From positions 1-37,744 of the forward strand of contig JAFAYL010000005.1 of assembly GCA_019240405.1 (NCBI GenBank): a stretch of DNA of 37,744 bases, given 5' to 3'. A program made the position numbers and the translations under genes. Under the pieces are notes generated by a model. That model made no database searches and had not been told where the DNA came from. It worked only from the letters and a program-made list of their open reading frames with translations. Shown here in pieces: positions 1 to 7,196 of this stretch (within the stretch, counting starts at the first letter, position 1; each line of letters begins with the position of its first letter). The stretch comes from Acidobacteriaceae bacterium (lineage in GTDB: Bacteria; Acidobacteriota; Terriglobia; Bryobacterales; Bryobacteraceae).

Positions 1-1
1 A

Positions 2-805
2 GTCAGGGATTCCGAAACGGGGCAGGACTTCTTCGGGGCGCGCTATTTCGGATCGCCTTTGGGAAGATTTAGCAGTCCGGATCCAGAAAATGCGGGCGCG
101 GATCCATCCGACCCGGAGACCTGGAATGCATATGCTTACGTCTCCAATCAGCCGCTTACTTTGACGGATCCTGACGGGCGAGCGCAAGCCGACGACCCGT
201 GTCGCGGGAAGCCCAAGCCCTGCTGGAGCACTGCGGTTACAGCGGAACTGGAAAGGGTGGCTTTGGCAGCCGCCCTCTCGGTAGTAAACATTGCAGAAAG
301 AAACCGGCAAGGCGTGCAAACCATTGTGGACTGGGCGAGTCGCCCACGAAATCCCACCTGCTTATCAGCGAGCACTGCGGCCGGAGCATCGGCCGGGAGT
401 GCACTGGGTCTGGCCGGCGGACCAGGGGGAATCGTAACCGTACCCGGCGGCTTTTTGGTCGGCGGGGGATTGGGCTGGGGTGCCGGCATGATCTCCTGTA
501 TGAGTAGCTCGGCAAGCGGCGGCGGAGGTGGCGGCGGAGGTGGTTCCGACGAGGCCGGATCTGGCGGCACGCAGGTCACATCTAAGACGTTGTGGAGGGA
601 TGGTAAAGGCGGTCGTATTGACGTCGAAAACCCAAATCCCCAGCAAAGGCCCGGGCAGATTCACTATCAAGATCTAACAGGCAAATACCTGTACAATCCG
701 GAAACGGGACAGTTTGACGGCGCGCCCAATCGCGTAAATCAGCTTCTGGACGATCCCAAGGTTCAGGCGGCAATACAAAAAGGGCTGAGGTATTTGGACC
801 AATGA
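2..805 (+). CDS. RHS repeat-associated core protein, C-terminal part with toxin-like tip (5' end outside window)
   Basis: The reading frame is open from base 2, so this is the 3' end of a larger gene; the TTG at 59 is an internal codon, not a start. The first codons encode the RHS core signature, with a G-x-x-x-F-x-A-R-Y-F motif, then LGRFSSPDP and a N-x-Y-x-Y-V-x-N-x-P stretch ending in DPDG. In RHS proteins this marks the end of the conserved shell, and the sequence beyond it is a variable effector domain. Here that part has a hydrophobic Gly/Ala-rich segment, an uninterrupted run of nine glycines and a compact last ~75 residues containing RIDVENPNP, RPGQIHYQ and KYLYNPETG. I remember this kind of tail from contact-dependent toxins but cannot name the family. 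The next gene overlaps its stop codon, as expected for an immunity gene. RHS identity is sure; toxin activity is inferred. Confidence 0.88.
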   Translation, partial: VRDSETGQDFFGARYFGSPLGRFSSPDPENAGADPSDPETWNAYAYVSNQPLTLTDPDGRAQADDPCRGKPKPCWSTAVTAELERVALAAALSVVNIAERNRQGVQTIVDWASRPRNPTCLSASTAAGASAGSALGLAGGPGGIVTVPGGFLVGGGLGWGAGMISCMSSSASGGGGGGGGGSDEAGSGGTQVTSKTLWRDGKGGRIDVENPNPQQRPGQIHYQDLTGKYLYNPETGQFDGAPNRVNQLLDDPKVQAAIQKGLRYLDQ

Positions 806-1260
806 GAAGCAACAGCCGAATGGACCAACTAATCAGACGATGCGAACCGAAATCTGGCTCCTTAGCGAGCGCTTTGAGGGCCATTATTGACGAGGGACTT
901 GTTTACGAGGATGGATGTGTGCTGCTCAAATCGCAATTCAAGCTCGTGCAATCTAACCTTAGAAAGCATTTTCAGGACGAGACCGGATACGAGTGTTTCG
1001 TTAACCACGTCCATCTGGAAGACATACTTACGTCAGCCGGAGTCTGTCTTCTGCTTGAGCAAGCACTGCTCCTCGCCAATGAGTTATCGGCTCTGAAATT
1101 AAACGTCGGCTTATTCGAGCCCCTCGAGTACATAATCGTCAGCGACGGGAACGAAATGAATGTAAGGTTCCACGTGGTCCGGTCAGGACAGAGTTGGCTC
1201 GCCGACGATCTCGGCGTATATGCGGAGGCGGTCGCGGCCCTTCGCTTACCCGGCGCGTAA
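802..1260 (+). CDS. Candidate immunity protein for the RHS toxin tip
   Basis: This 152-residue protein starts with ATG inside the stop of the upstream RHS gene (ATGA overlap), which implies translational coupling. It has no signal peptide or clear membrane segment, so it should be cytoplasmic. It looks like a small mixed alpha/beta protein with a Leu-rich middle (LLLEQALLLANELSALKLNVG) and a strand-rich end (LEYIIVSDGNEMNVRFHVVRSG). I do not recognise the family. Position, size and coupling directly behind an RHS effector tip are the standard arrangement for a cognate immunity gene, so the role is inferred from context alone. An alternative ATG lies at 820, but the overlapping start is the more natural one. 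The next gene is convergent, so the pair is a complete unit at its 3' side. Confidence 0.7.
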   Translation: MRSNSRMDQLIRRCEPKSGSLASALRAIIDEGLVYEDGCVLLKSQFKLVQSNLRKHFQDETGYECFVNHVHLEDILTSAGVCLLLEQALLLANELSALKLNVGLFEPLEYIIVSDGNEMNVRFHVVRSGQSWLADDLGVYAEAVAALRLPGA

Positions 1261-1459
1261 GCCAGCAGGACAAGAACGGAAATTACCTTCATCTGGAGCT
1301 CCACAACGTTCTCAGCACGCTGCAGTCCGACTCACTGACCTGCCTGATCTGCCCCCGTTTTCTCTACCACTGCTAAATACTAACTGAGTAACCTGTTTCA
1401 TTGTGTTCGAGTAACTGTGGCCGGGCATCCTGGGAGAGAGGATACCCAATGACAGCAAT
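1261..1459. other. Gene-free gap between convergent genes
   Basis: No credible coding region is visible between the candidate immunity gene and the convergent ferredoxin gene. The only structure is an imperfect inverted repeat at about 1423-1446 (GGGCATCC paired with GGATACCC, one mismatch). It lacks a following T-run on either strand, so I do not call it an intrinsic terminator. Confidence 0.5.
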
Positions 1460-1801
1460 TCATAAGTAAGGTGCGGGCAATCCATGCTCTACCCGGTGCT
1501 TCCGCATCTCCCATTGCTGATGCGTCCTCAGGCGCAAGTCACTCCTCGGCTTGCCCGTGCAAATCAGAGCAAACTGGGCTTTCTTATCTTCCGAAAAATA
1601 AGAATTCGAGCTCGTCTGATCCACCTCGCCGCCGAGCAGTCTGCACGCGCACGTAAGACATCTGCCTTGATGGCATATGGCCGGAAGCACGATTCCGTTT
1701 CGCGCGGCCGCATTCCAAATGAACTCGTTCCCGGCGCACCGGAAGGAACGCTCGCCTTCGGGCGTTTCGAGCACGACCAGATGAGTTTCAGATGGATTCA
1801 T
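1460..1801 (-). CDS. Plant-type [2Fe-2S] ferredoxin
   Basis: This 113-residue protein carries the [2Fe-2S] signature C-x4-C-x2-C at Cys43, Cys48 and Cys51 (in CHQGRCLTCAC), with the fourth ligand Cys81 in LICTGKP, which is the normal spacing for plant-type ferredoxins. The N-terminal strand pair (HLVVLETPEGERSFRC) is the usual beta-grasp start. It should be a soluble one-electron carrier. It lies 31 bases downstream of, and on the same strand as, a Dps-like ferritin gene, so the two are probably co-transcribed. An electron donor for reductive iron release from the ferritin is a reasonable inference, but no partner reductase is in the window. An extra Cys53 beside the cluster is not a usual ligand. 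Confidence 0.9.
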   Translation of the reverse strand: MNPSETHLVVLETPEGERSFRCAGNEFIWNAAARNGIVLPAICHQGRCLTCACRLLGGEVDQTSSNSYFSEDKKAQFALICTGKPRSDLRLRTHQQWEMRKHRVEHGLPAPYL

Positions 1802-1832
1802 GCGGCCGCATCATGTCTGCTCCGCGACTTGG

Positions 1833-2447
1833 TTACGGATTGTAAAAACCGCGATTCTTGCTATACGGCGCTTCGCCCGGCTCGCCGCGGCGGAAGTGGC
1901 CTGAAGGAATCGATTTGCCATCCCGCTCATGCGCCAGCAGCTCGATAAACCAGGCCTCGTGCTCGATCTCTTCATTCAAGATTCTCGCCGCCAGATCATA
2001 AGTGCGCGGATCTTTGCCGAACGTCATGTCGCATACCGCGCTCCAGCTTCGAATCGCACACCGTTCCGACTCCAGCAGAACCGTCAGGATATTCACTACC
2101 GTCGGCGGGTTCGGTAGCTTCGCTGCAACGCATCCCGCTTGATTGTGAAATTCAGGCAGATCGTTCGGCAATTCGCCGCCGAGCTCATAAATCCGCGGCA
2201 CGATTAACTCCCAGTGCGCCCGGTCCTCTAGCCGCGCATCTTCACAAATCTCTTTGTAATCTTCATAGCCAGCCAAATGCATGCGGAGAATTGTGTAGTA
2301 GTAATAGGTACTCGCAAATTCCGCCGCCGCATTCGCAATCAGCATCTTGATTAATTTTTCGACGTCGACACCTCGCGCCCGGATCACTTCTACTCCGACG
2401 CGCTGCGTAACGTCGCCTGCAGGTACTGGTGTTACCGCTGTAGCCAT
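1833..2447 (-). CDS. Dps-like ferritin (thioferritin, DPSL type)
   Basis: The start is placed at 2447 (204 residues) because AGGAAAGGAAG lies just upstream; the frame stays open to 2525, but that extension has no comparable site. The protein is a ferritin-like four-helix bundle with acidic/His metal-binding clusters: Glu43 in [16 protein letters not shown] (73-80), ESERC (126-130) and NEEIEHEAW (158-166). The pattern ERCAIR with a second Cys at 139 before [11 protein letters not shown], and the tail SGHFRR, match what I recall of the archaeal/bacterial Dps-like thioferritins, which carry a cysteine pair near the di-iron site. Such proteins use peroxide to oxidise and store iron, protecting against oxidative stress. 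It is divergent from the TPM gene and followed by a ferredoxin gene on the same strand. Confidence 0.87.
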   Translation of the reverse strand: MATAVTPVPAGDVTQRVGVEVIRARGVDVEKLIKMLIANAAAEFASTYYYYTILRMHLAGYEDYKEICEDARLEDRAHWELIVPRIYELGGELPNDLPEFHNQAGCVAAKLPNPPTVVNILTVLLESERCAIRSWSAVCDMTFGKDPRTYDLAARILNEEIEHEAWFIELLAHERDGKSIPSGHFRRGEPGEAPYSKNRGFYNP

Positions 2448-2506
2448 GTTTCTTCCTTTCCTAAACCAGACTACCTTGGTGCTTTTACTTGCTAAGCTCG
2501 TGTTGC

Positions 2507-3352
2507 ATGCGAAGCCGTGATTCAAAACTCGCTCATCGCTTTTGCGTCGCTGCTTTGCTGCTTTTGGTCGCGTGTTGGGCGGCGCTTTGCGCCGTTGATG
2601 TCAATTCGCTTCCGAAGCCCACCGGTTACGTCAGCGATCTTGCGCATGTCGTTTCGCCGTCGGGAAAAGAGCAGTTGGAAGAGTTTTGCACCCAAGTCGA
2701 GCAGCAGCTGGGCGTCCAATTCGCGCTGGTCACTATCGACTCCATTGGCGATCGGCCCATAGAAGACTTTGCTATCCGGCTCGCGAGGAAGTGGGGCGTC
2801 GGCGATCGGAAGAGCAATCAAGGCGTACTCTTGCTGATTGCCGTAAAGGACCACAAAGATGATATCGAAACGGGCCGCGGCATTGAACCGTATCTCACGG
2901 ACGGATTTTCCGGCAGCATCTTGCGCTCGATCCGGCCCGAATTACGCGGAAGCGATTATGACGGCGCGCTGCTCACGGCTGCACGCGCCATGGCGCAACA
3001 GATCGCCCAAGGTAAAGGCATCGCGTTTTCGGATAACAGTCTGCCCGTCGAGCCGCCTCGCCGCGTGCCCTCGCGGCATCGCACGGGGATTCCCGGTCCG
3101 CTATTCATCCTTGGCATCTTCTTTCTCCTGTGGCTTTTCGGCCGGCTCGGACGCGGAGGCCGGGGAGGGGGCGGCGGCGCTGGCAGCTTCCTTACAGGAA
3201 TGTTGCTCGGTAATTTGCTCGGCGGTGGGCGTGGCTACGGTGGGGGATGGAGCGATGGCGGTGGATTCGGCGGTGATTCCGGCGGCGGGGGCGGGTTTGG
3301 CGGTTTTGGAGGCGGTGATTTCGGCGGTGGCGGTGCGAATAGTGATTGGTAA
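2507..3352 (+). CDS. Secreted/membrane-anchored TPM-domain protein (YgcG-like)
   Basis: I use the ATG at 2507 (281 residues) rather than the TTG at 2489, since it directly precedes a good signal peptide (basic start, then [16 protein letters not shown]). A TPM domain follows at about residues 35-165, with the typical SDLAHVVSP opening, [11 protein letters not shown] and the [13 protein letters not shown] segment. After a basic linker comes one membrane helix ([16 protein letters not shown], about 185-200) and a very Gly-rich tail ending in GGGGANSDW, the usual layout for this family. TPM proteins are envelope proteins of poorly defined function; some members have been linked to phosphatase activity or photosystem repair. 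LemA lies two genes downstream, a frequent partner of TPM proteins. Confidence 0.88.
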   Translation: MRSRDSKLAHRFCVAALLLLVACWAALCAVDVNSLPKPTGYVSDLAHVVSPSGKEQLEEFCTQVEQQLGVQFALVTIDSIGDRPIEDFAIRLARKWGVGDRKSNQGVLLLIAVKDHKDDIETGRGIEPYLTDGFSGSILRSIRPELRGSDYDGALLTAARAMAQQIAQGKGIAFSDNSLPVEPPRRVPSRHRTGIPGPLFILGIFFLLWLFGRLGRGGRGGGGGAGSFLTGMLLGNLLGGGRGYGGGWSDGGGFGGDSGGGGGFGGFGGGDFGGGGANSDW

Positions 3353-3376
3353 AGCCTAAGCAGGAGGAGCGCGCGC

Positions 3377-4087
3377 GTGGAAGACAAGCTTTCAGAATTG
3401 GTTCGGCGCCTGAATTCGACGTTCGGCGACCGCCTTATCAGCGCCATTTTGTATGGCTCGGCCGCTATGGGCGATTGGCACGAGGAAAGCTCCGATCTTA
3501 ACGTGCTTTGCGTCCTGGACCGGCTTTCATCGCAAGAACTCGCTGCATCGGAACCTGTATTCCGCTGGTGGCGCGATCAACGTAACCCTCCACCGTTACT
3601 GCTGAGCGAGGAAGAAGTCCGCAACTCGACAGATTGTTTTCCCATCGAGTTTCACGACATGCAAGAACACAGGCGTGTCCTTCACGGAACCGACGTGATT
3701 GCGAACCTAACCGTGGATCGCTCGTTTTATCGCGCCCAGGTGGAGCATGAGCTGCGCGCAAAGCAGATTCGTTTGCGTCAGAAAGCGGCGGAGTTACTCT
3801 CTCGCCCCGACCAACTGCTGAACCTTCTGATTGATTCCGTCTCGACCTTTTGCGTTCTGGGCAGGCACGCTCTTATTTTGAGCGGCCATCAGCCGCGCTG
3901 GAAAAAGAAAGAGATCATTGTTGCGCTCGAGCACGCAACCGGCGGGCGATTCGAAGGAGCAAAGGCCATACTGGCGGCGCGAGAAGCTGGAAAGCGGCGG
4001 CCGAAAATCGATGTCGTGCCTGTTTTCGATCAATATTTGACAGAGGTGGATTCGCTGGTCCGCTTCGTCGACGCGTTAGGCAAGTAA
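3377..4087 (+). CDS. Nucleotidyltransferase-fold protein with altered active site
   Basis: A GTG start at 3377 is preceded by AGGAGG at a suitable distance. The 236-residue protein opens with the Pol-beta-like nucleotidyltransferase motif: ILYGSAAMGDW (residues 24-34) followed by SSDLNVLCVL (38-47). Ser28 and Asp40 fit the family, but the second metal-binding acidic residue of the usual D-x-D is Asn42. The C-terminal half is helical and rich in Arg/Lys, resembling the helical domain that follows such folds in aminoglycoside-modifying or MNT-like enzymes. Substrate is unknown. It sits between TPM and LemA genes with gaps of 24 and 35 bases, so it probably belongs to that operon. Catalysis is doubtful because of the Asn. 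Confidence 0.75.
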   Translation: MEDKLSELVRRLNSTFGDRLISAILYGSAAMGDWHEESSDLNVLCVLDRLSSQELAASEPVFRWWRDQRNPPPLLLSEEEVRNSTDCFPIEFHDMQEHRRVLHGTDVIANLTVDRSFYRAQVEHELRAKQIRLRQKAAELLSRPDQLLNLLIDSVSTFCVLGRHALILSGHQPRWKKKEIIVALEHATGGRFEGAKAILAAREAGKRRPKIDVVPVFDQYLTEVDSLVRFVDALGK

Positions 4088-4122
4088 GGGGAAGCACATT
4101 TTAAGATTGGGAGAGGGAAATT

Positions 4123-4689
4123 ATGAAAGGCGCGCTAATTGTAGTGGGAGTGTTGGTTCTTGCAGGACTGATTTTTGGCGGCCAGCTTGTCGGCGAGCGC
4201 AACCGTCTGGTCGCGGAGAAGACCGATATCGACGCAAAGTGGGCGCAAGTCGATAACGACATCAAGCGTCGCGCCGACCTAATTCCGAACCTCGTCGAAA
4301 CGGTTAAGGGCTATGCCAAGCAAGAGCAAGCCGTGATCGGAGAGGTCGCGAACGCCCGCGCGGCGCTGCTTGGTGCGCATTCAAAACAGGACGAGATCAC
4401 CGCAAATAATCAGTTGAGCGGCGCCATCGGCCGGCTGCTCGTATTACAGGAAAACTATCCGCAGCTCAAATCGAACGAAAACTTCCTCCGGCTTCAGGAC
4501 GAGTTATCGCGCACCGAAAACCGAATTGCTGTGTCACGCCGGGACTATAACGAAGCGATTGCGAAGTACAACACCGATGTTCAACTGTTTCCGAATAACA
4601 TCGCGGCCTCGATGTTCGGATTTCAGAAAGATGATGCGTACTTCAAGACCACAGAGGAAGAGAAAAAGGTTCCGCAAGTCAAGTTCTAG
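4123..4689 (+). CDS. lemA: LemA family protein
   Basis: A 188-residue protein with an N-terminal membrane helix (residues 4-20), then a long helical domain carrying the LemA hallmark: VDNDIKRRADLIPNLVETVKGYA (around 46-68), followed by YPQLKSNENFLRLQDELSRTENRIAVSRRDYN and a C-terminal FGF. An AGAGGGAAATT site precedes the ATG. LemA proteins are membrane-anchored four-helix-bundle proteins with the bulk outside the membrane; function is poorly defined. They commonly lie next to TPM-domain genes, as here, with a nucleotidyltransferase-fold gene in between. The gene ends 12 bases from the convergent recX. Confidence 0.93.
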   Translation: MKGALIVVGVLVLAGLIFGGQLVGERNRLVAEKTDIDAKWAQVDNDIKRRADLIPNLVETVKGYAKQEQAVIGEVANARAALLGAHSKQDEITANNQLSGAIGRLLVLQENYPQLKSNENFLRLQDELSRTENRIAVSRRDYNEAIAKYNTDVQLFPNNIAASMFGFQKDDAYFKTTEEEKKVPQVKF

Positions 4690-4701
4690 GCCGGTGGGCG
4701 A

Positions 4702-5235
4702 TTACTCTTCAATGTCCTCTAAGCCGTTCCATTCTTCGGCTCGGCGCGTGTAGCGCTTCAAAACCGAGAGACTGTTCGTGCCGCTGAAACCGGCGGTCCG
4801 GAGCCTGCGATACACAGCGGCAAGGTTCTTCTCCTCTTTCAAAAACTCGCTAAGATTTTTACCGCGATATTTTCGGTCCAAAAAACGCTGGATCAGCCCG
4901 CTCTCGTCCGTCCCGGCAAAGGTTTTCTCAACTGCGGCTTCGGCGACAGTTCCGGCTACTCGTTTGGACCGTAAGTCGCGCAACACGCGAAACCGGCCGA
5001 ATCCCTCGCGCTGAAGTCTTGAGGACGCGAATGCCTCGGAAAACTTCGTATCATCGGCAAACCCATATTGGCGTAACTTGGACATCACCTCCGCCAAATC
5101 CCGTGGAGATTCCGATCTTAATGCGAGTTTTTGCTTGAGTTCGCCCGCCGAATATGCGCGCTTTCCTAGCAACCGCAGCGCATAATCCCATAGATCCTCG
5201 CCACTGAGCTTTTTCGGCTTGCCGCGTCCGGCCAT
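4702..5235 (-). CDS. recX: RecX family regulatory protein
   Basis: A 177-residue, strongly helical and basic protein. It has three-helix repeats typical of RecX: DYALRLLGKRAYSAGELKQKL near residues 17-37, then the VMSKLRQYGFADDTKFSEAF block (about 50-69) and GRFRVLRDLRSKRVAG (about 79-94). RecX binds along RecA filaments and modulates recombination and SOS induction in the cytoplasm. No recA lies nearby, so the gene is solitary and convergent to lemA. The C-terminal third is less conserved and ends in an acidic tail. Length is normal for the family (about 150-270). Confidence 0.88.
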   Translation of the reverse strand: MAGRGKPKKLSGEDLWDYALRLLGKRAYSAGELKQKLALRSESPRDLAEVMSKLRQYGFADDTKFSEAFASSRLQREGFGRFRVLRDLRSKRVAGTVAEAAVEKTFAGTDESGLIQRFLDRKYRGKNLSEFLKEEKNLAAVYRRLRTAGFSGTNSLSVLKRYTRRAEEWNGLEDIEE

Positions 5236-5311
5236 CCTGTTGAAACGTTTGCTACTGTACCATGCTCTACAGGATGTAAACCGCCATTAATTTATGTAAG
5301 AGGAGGCAACT

Positions 5312-5671
5312 ATGGAGGAACGAAGCGGCTTCGGTTACTTTTTGCTAGGGCTCGGGATCGGCGTGGCAGCCGGCATACTCTGGGCTCCCCGGGCCGGCGA
5401 GGAAACCCGTCAATTGATCGCCGATAAAGCCGGTGAAGGAGCCGATTACTTGAAAGCCCGTACGCAAGAAGGGAAAGAGTACCTGCGCCAGCGCAGCGAG
5501 GATCTAAAAGGGTCGGCATCGGATCTCTATGAGAAGGGGCGATCGACGGTTGCGCGCCATAAGGAGAACTTGAACGCGGCTGTCGAGGCCGGGAAACAAG
5601 CTTACCGTGACGCTGTGAGCGACATCAAAACGACAGGCGAAAGCACGAGCACCTCGGGAGGGACCGTTTAG
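5312..5671 (+). CDS. YtxH domain-containing small membrane-associated protein
   Basis: The ATG at 5312 has a strong GAGGAGG site. The 119-residue product begins with a Gly-rich hydrophobic segment (FLLGLGIGVAAGILWAPRAGEETR, about residues 8-31), which is the YtxH signature, followed by a charged helical region with repeated acid-base pairs that could form a coiled coil, and a Ser/Thr/Gly-rich end. YtxH proteins are general-stress or envelope-associated proteins of unknown biochemical role. The next gene, on the same strand after 33 bases, also encodes a membrane-anchored helical protein, so the two may form a small envelope-stress operon. Confidence 0.85.
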   Translation: MEERSGFGYFLLGLGIGVAAGILWAPRAGEETRQLIADKAGEGADYLKARTQEGKEYLRQRSEDLKGSASDLYEKGRSTVARHKENLNAAVEAGKQAYRDAVSDIKTTGESTSTSGGTV

Positions 5672-5704
5672 GCCCGTTAGCCTGACCACGGCTGGAACGC
5701 CGGC

Positions 5705-6208
5705 ATGGACCAAAATCTTCTCCTGGTTCTCACAATTTTTGTAATCGTTTCTGCGCTCGCGCTGCTGATCCAGGCGGGAACGCTCATCGGACTCTTTGTT
5801 GTGGCGCGGCAGCTTCAGGCAAAGGTCTCAGAGCTCATGCCGCAAATCCATAGCATTGTCGGTACGACCAAACGGACTGTGGAAAACGTCGAGAAGCATG
5901 TGGACAAGATTGCCGGGACCACCGGCTCGATCATGGACATTACGCGGCAGCAGCTTTTGAAAGTCGATGAGCTTGTCAGCGACGCGACCACCCGCGCAAA
6001 GGTTCAGATGGAGCGCGCCGAAATGGTTCTCGATGATGCCATGACGCGCACGCAGGACACTGTTTCCTTAGTGCATCGCGGAGTGATGGCGCCAGTCCGC
6101 CAGGTCCACGGTATTTTCTCAGGCTTGCGCACAGCGCTTTCGCATTTGGGCCGCGGCGGTAGGCCGACGGTGGATCACGCCACGTCTGACGAAGAGATGT
6201 TTATCTGA
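5705..6208 (+). CDS. Membrane-anchored helical protein (DUF948-like)
   Basis: A 167-residue protein with one long N-terminal membrane helix (about residues 5-34) followed by a helical region with heptad-like spacing (IHSIVGTTKRTVENVEKHVDKIAGTTGSIMD and LLKVDELVSDATTRAKVQMERAE), then a Gly-rich linker and acidic end. This arrangement recalls DUF948 proteins, which often neighbour YtxH genes, as here; the family call is from layout and composition rather than a firm motif. Function is unknown. The Shine-Dalgarno site is weak (GCCGGC directly before ATG), which suggests coupling to the YtxH gene 33 bases upstream. Confidence 0.7.
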   Translation: MDQNLLLVLTIFVIVSALALLIQAGTLIGLFVVARQLQAKVSELMPQIHSIVGTTKRTVENVEKHVDKIAGTTGSIMDITRQQLLKVDELVSDATTRAKVQMERAEMVLDDAMTRTQDTVSLVHRGVMAPVRQVHGIFSGLRTALSHLGRGGRPTVDHATSDEEMFI

Positions 6209-6233
6209 GCCGCGCGAGGAACTGAGCGCCCGG

Positions 6234-7193
6234 CTAGGCATCCGCCCGCAAGCGCAGATGCTCTAGATCGGGAATCAGTGCGAATCGGGTCTTTACTGCG
6301 CTGATGGATTCGCCAACTTGCTCAATCGAGCCCGGCTGCCATCCCGAACGCTGCTCGATTAGTTTGAGATATCCGATTTTCTGGGAATCGATCTGCATAA
6401 TCCGGCAACATGTTGCATCGACGCTCGGGGCGTGAGTACCGCCCACGATCACGCCGGCCATCTTGCTCGTCCCCATAATCGGCCCGTTCCCTTCCATTCC
6501 CTCAATGCCGTCAACCAAATTGAACTGGCGCGGAAAAAGATAGTGCAGGTCGGCGACGCATTCGTCAATGCCCGCCCAGTGGAGCGGATTTTTGGGCCAG
6601 CCGTAAATGCTTCCCGGCACGAGGCCGAACAGATTCTTCATTGAGAGCGTAGCGCCGGTCCAATGATGAGTTTTCATCTTAGCGAGTGATACAAGTAAAT
6701 CGCAGCCGAGAGCCGTGTGCGGCAAATAGAGCTTCGAAAGACTCGAAAAGGGCCTGTTCAACCGTACTTCAGAGACTTCATCGAGGTTGAGATCGGTGAA
6801 GTTATGTTCAAAACGTGGAACAGCCTCGAAGAATCCGGCAGCCGACGCCATGTCGAGCGTCATACGCCGATGACCCGGACCTTCTGCAATGCGAACTTCA
6901 CTCGCGCCTAAAGCTTTAAAAGCCTCCTGCGCGGCGGCAACAAAGATCGGATTCGTATTGATCGGAGTCTGGGAGCTGAACTCGACAAGATTCGGTTTGA
7001 GCAGCACTCGCTTTCCTGCGGCGTCTACTTGGTGTTCGATCAATATGCGCCGGATCAAGCCAGCCAAATCGGACGAATACGAGGAGGCGCGAACTACTGA
7101 GACCCGAGTCTTCCTTCTCTGGACGGTTCGCGTGCAGCTCAGGCCTAAGGCGAGAGAACCGAGAAAGAAATAGCGGCGGCTGATTTCCTGCAT
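6234..7193 (-). CDS. DUF362 domain-containing protein
   Basis: A 319-residue protein with an N-terminal RR-x-FF-L-x-S-hydrophobic segment (residues 6-20) resembling a Tat or lipoprotein signal (a Cys at 20 follows LALGLS). The DUF362 core is clear: VLLKPNLVEF, INTNPIFV, the GPGHRRM stretch, LVSLAKMKTHHWTGATLSMKNLFGLVPG, a D-G-I-x-G-M-E-G-x-G-P motif and VDATCCRIM. DUF362 proteins are thought to be redox or iron-sulfur related, but no ferredoxin domain is fused here and the biochemical function is not established. It begins 3 bases after the stop of the prenyltransferase-repeat gene, so the two are translationally coupled and probably work together. It is the last gene of the minus-strand run that starts with the Tad cluster. 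Confidence 0.88.
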   Translation of the reverse strand: MQEISRRYFFLGSLALGLSCTRTVQRRKTRVSVVRASSYSSDLAGLIRRILIEHQVDAAGKRVLLKPNLVEFSSQTPINTNPIFVAAAQEAFKALGASEVRIAEGPGHRRMTLDMASAAGFFEAVPRFEHNFTDLNLDEVSEVRLNRPFSSLSKLYLPHTALGCDLLVSLAKMKTHHWTGATLSMKNLFGLVPGSIYGWPKNPLHWAGIDECVADLHYLFPRQFNLVDGIEGMEGNGPIMGTSKMAGVIVGGTHAPSVDATCCRIMQIDSQKIGYLKLIEQRSGWQPGSIEQVGESISAVKTRFALIPDLEHLRLRADA

Positions 7194-7196
7194 AGC

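Noticed and set aside
1423-1446. Imperfect inverted repeat in the gap after the immunity gene
   Set aside because: One mismatch and no T-run on either strand, so not a supported terminator.
2448-2525. N-terminal extension of the ferritin gene to 2525
   Set aside because: The internal ATG at 2447 has a strong ribosome-binding site and gives the family-typical N-terminus; the extension would overlap the divergent gene start.
3235-3447. Proline-rich minus-strand frame
   Set aside because: It is the antisense of the Gly-rich tail of the TPM protein and extends into the next gene.
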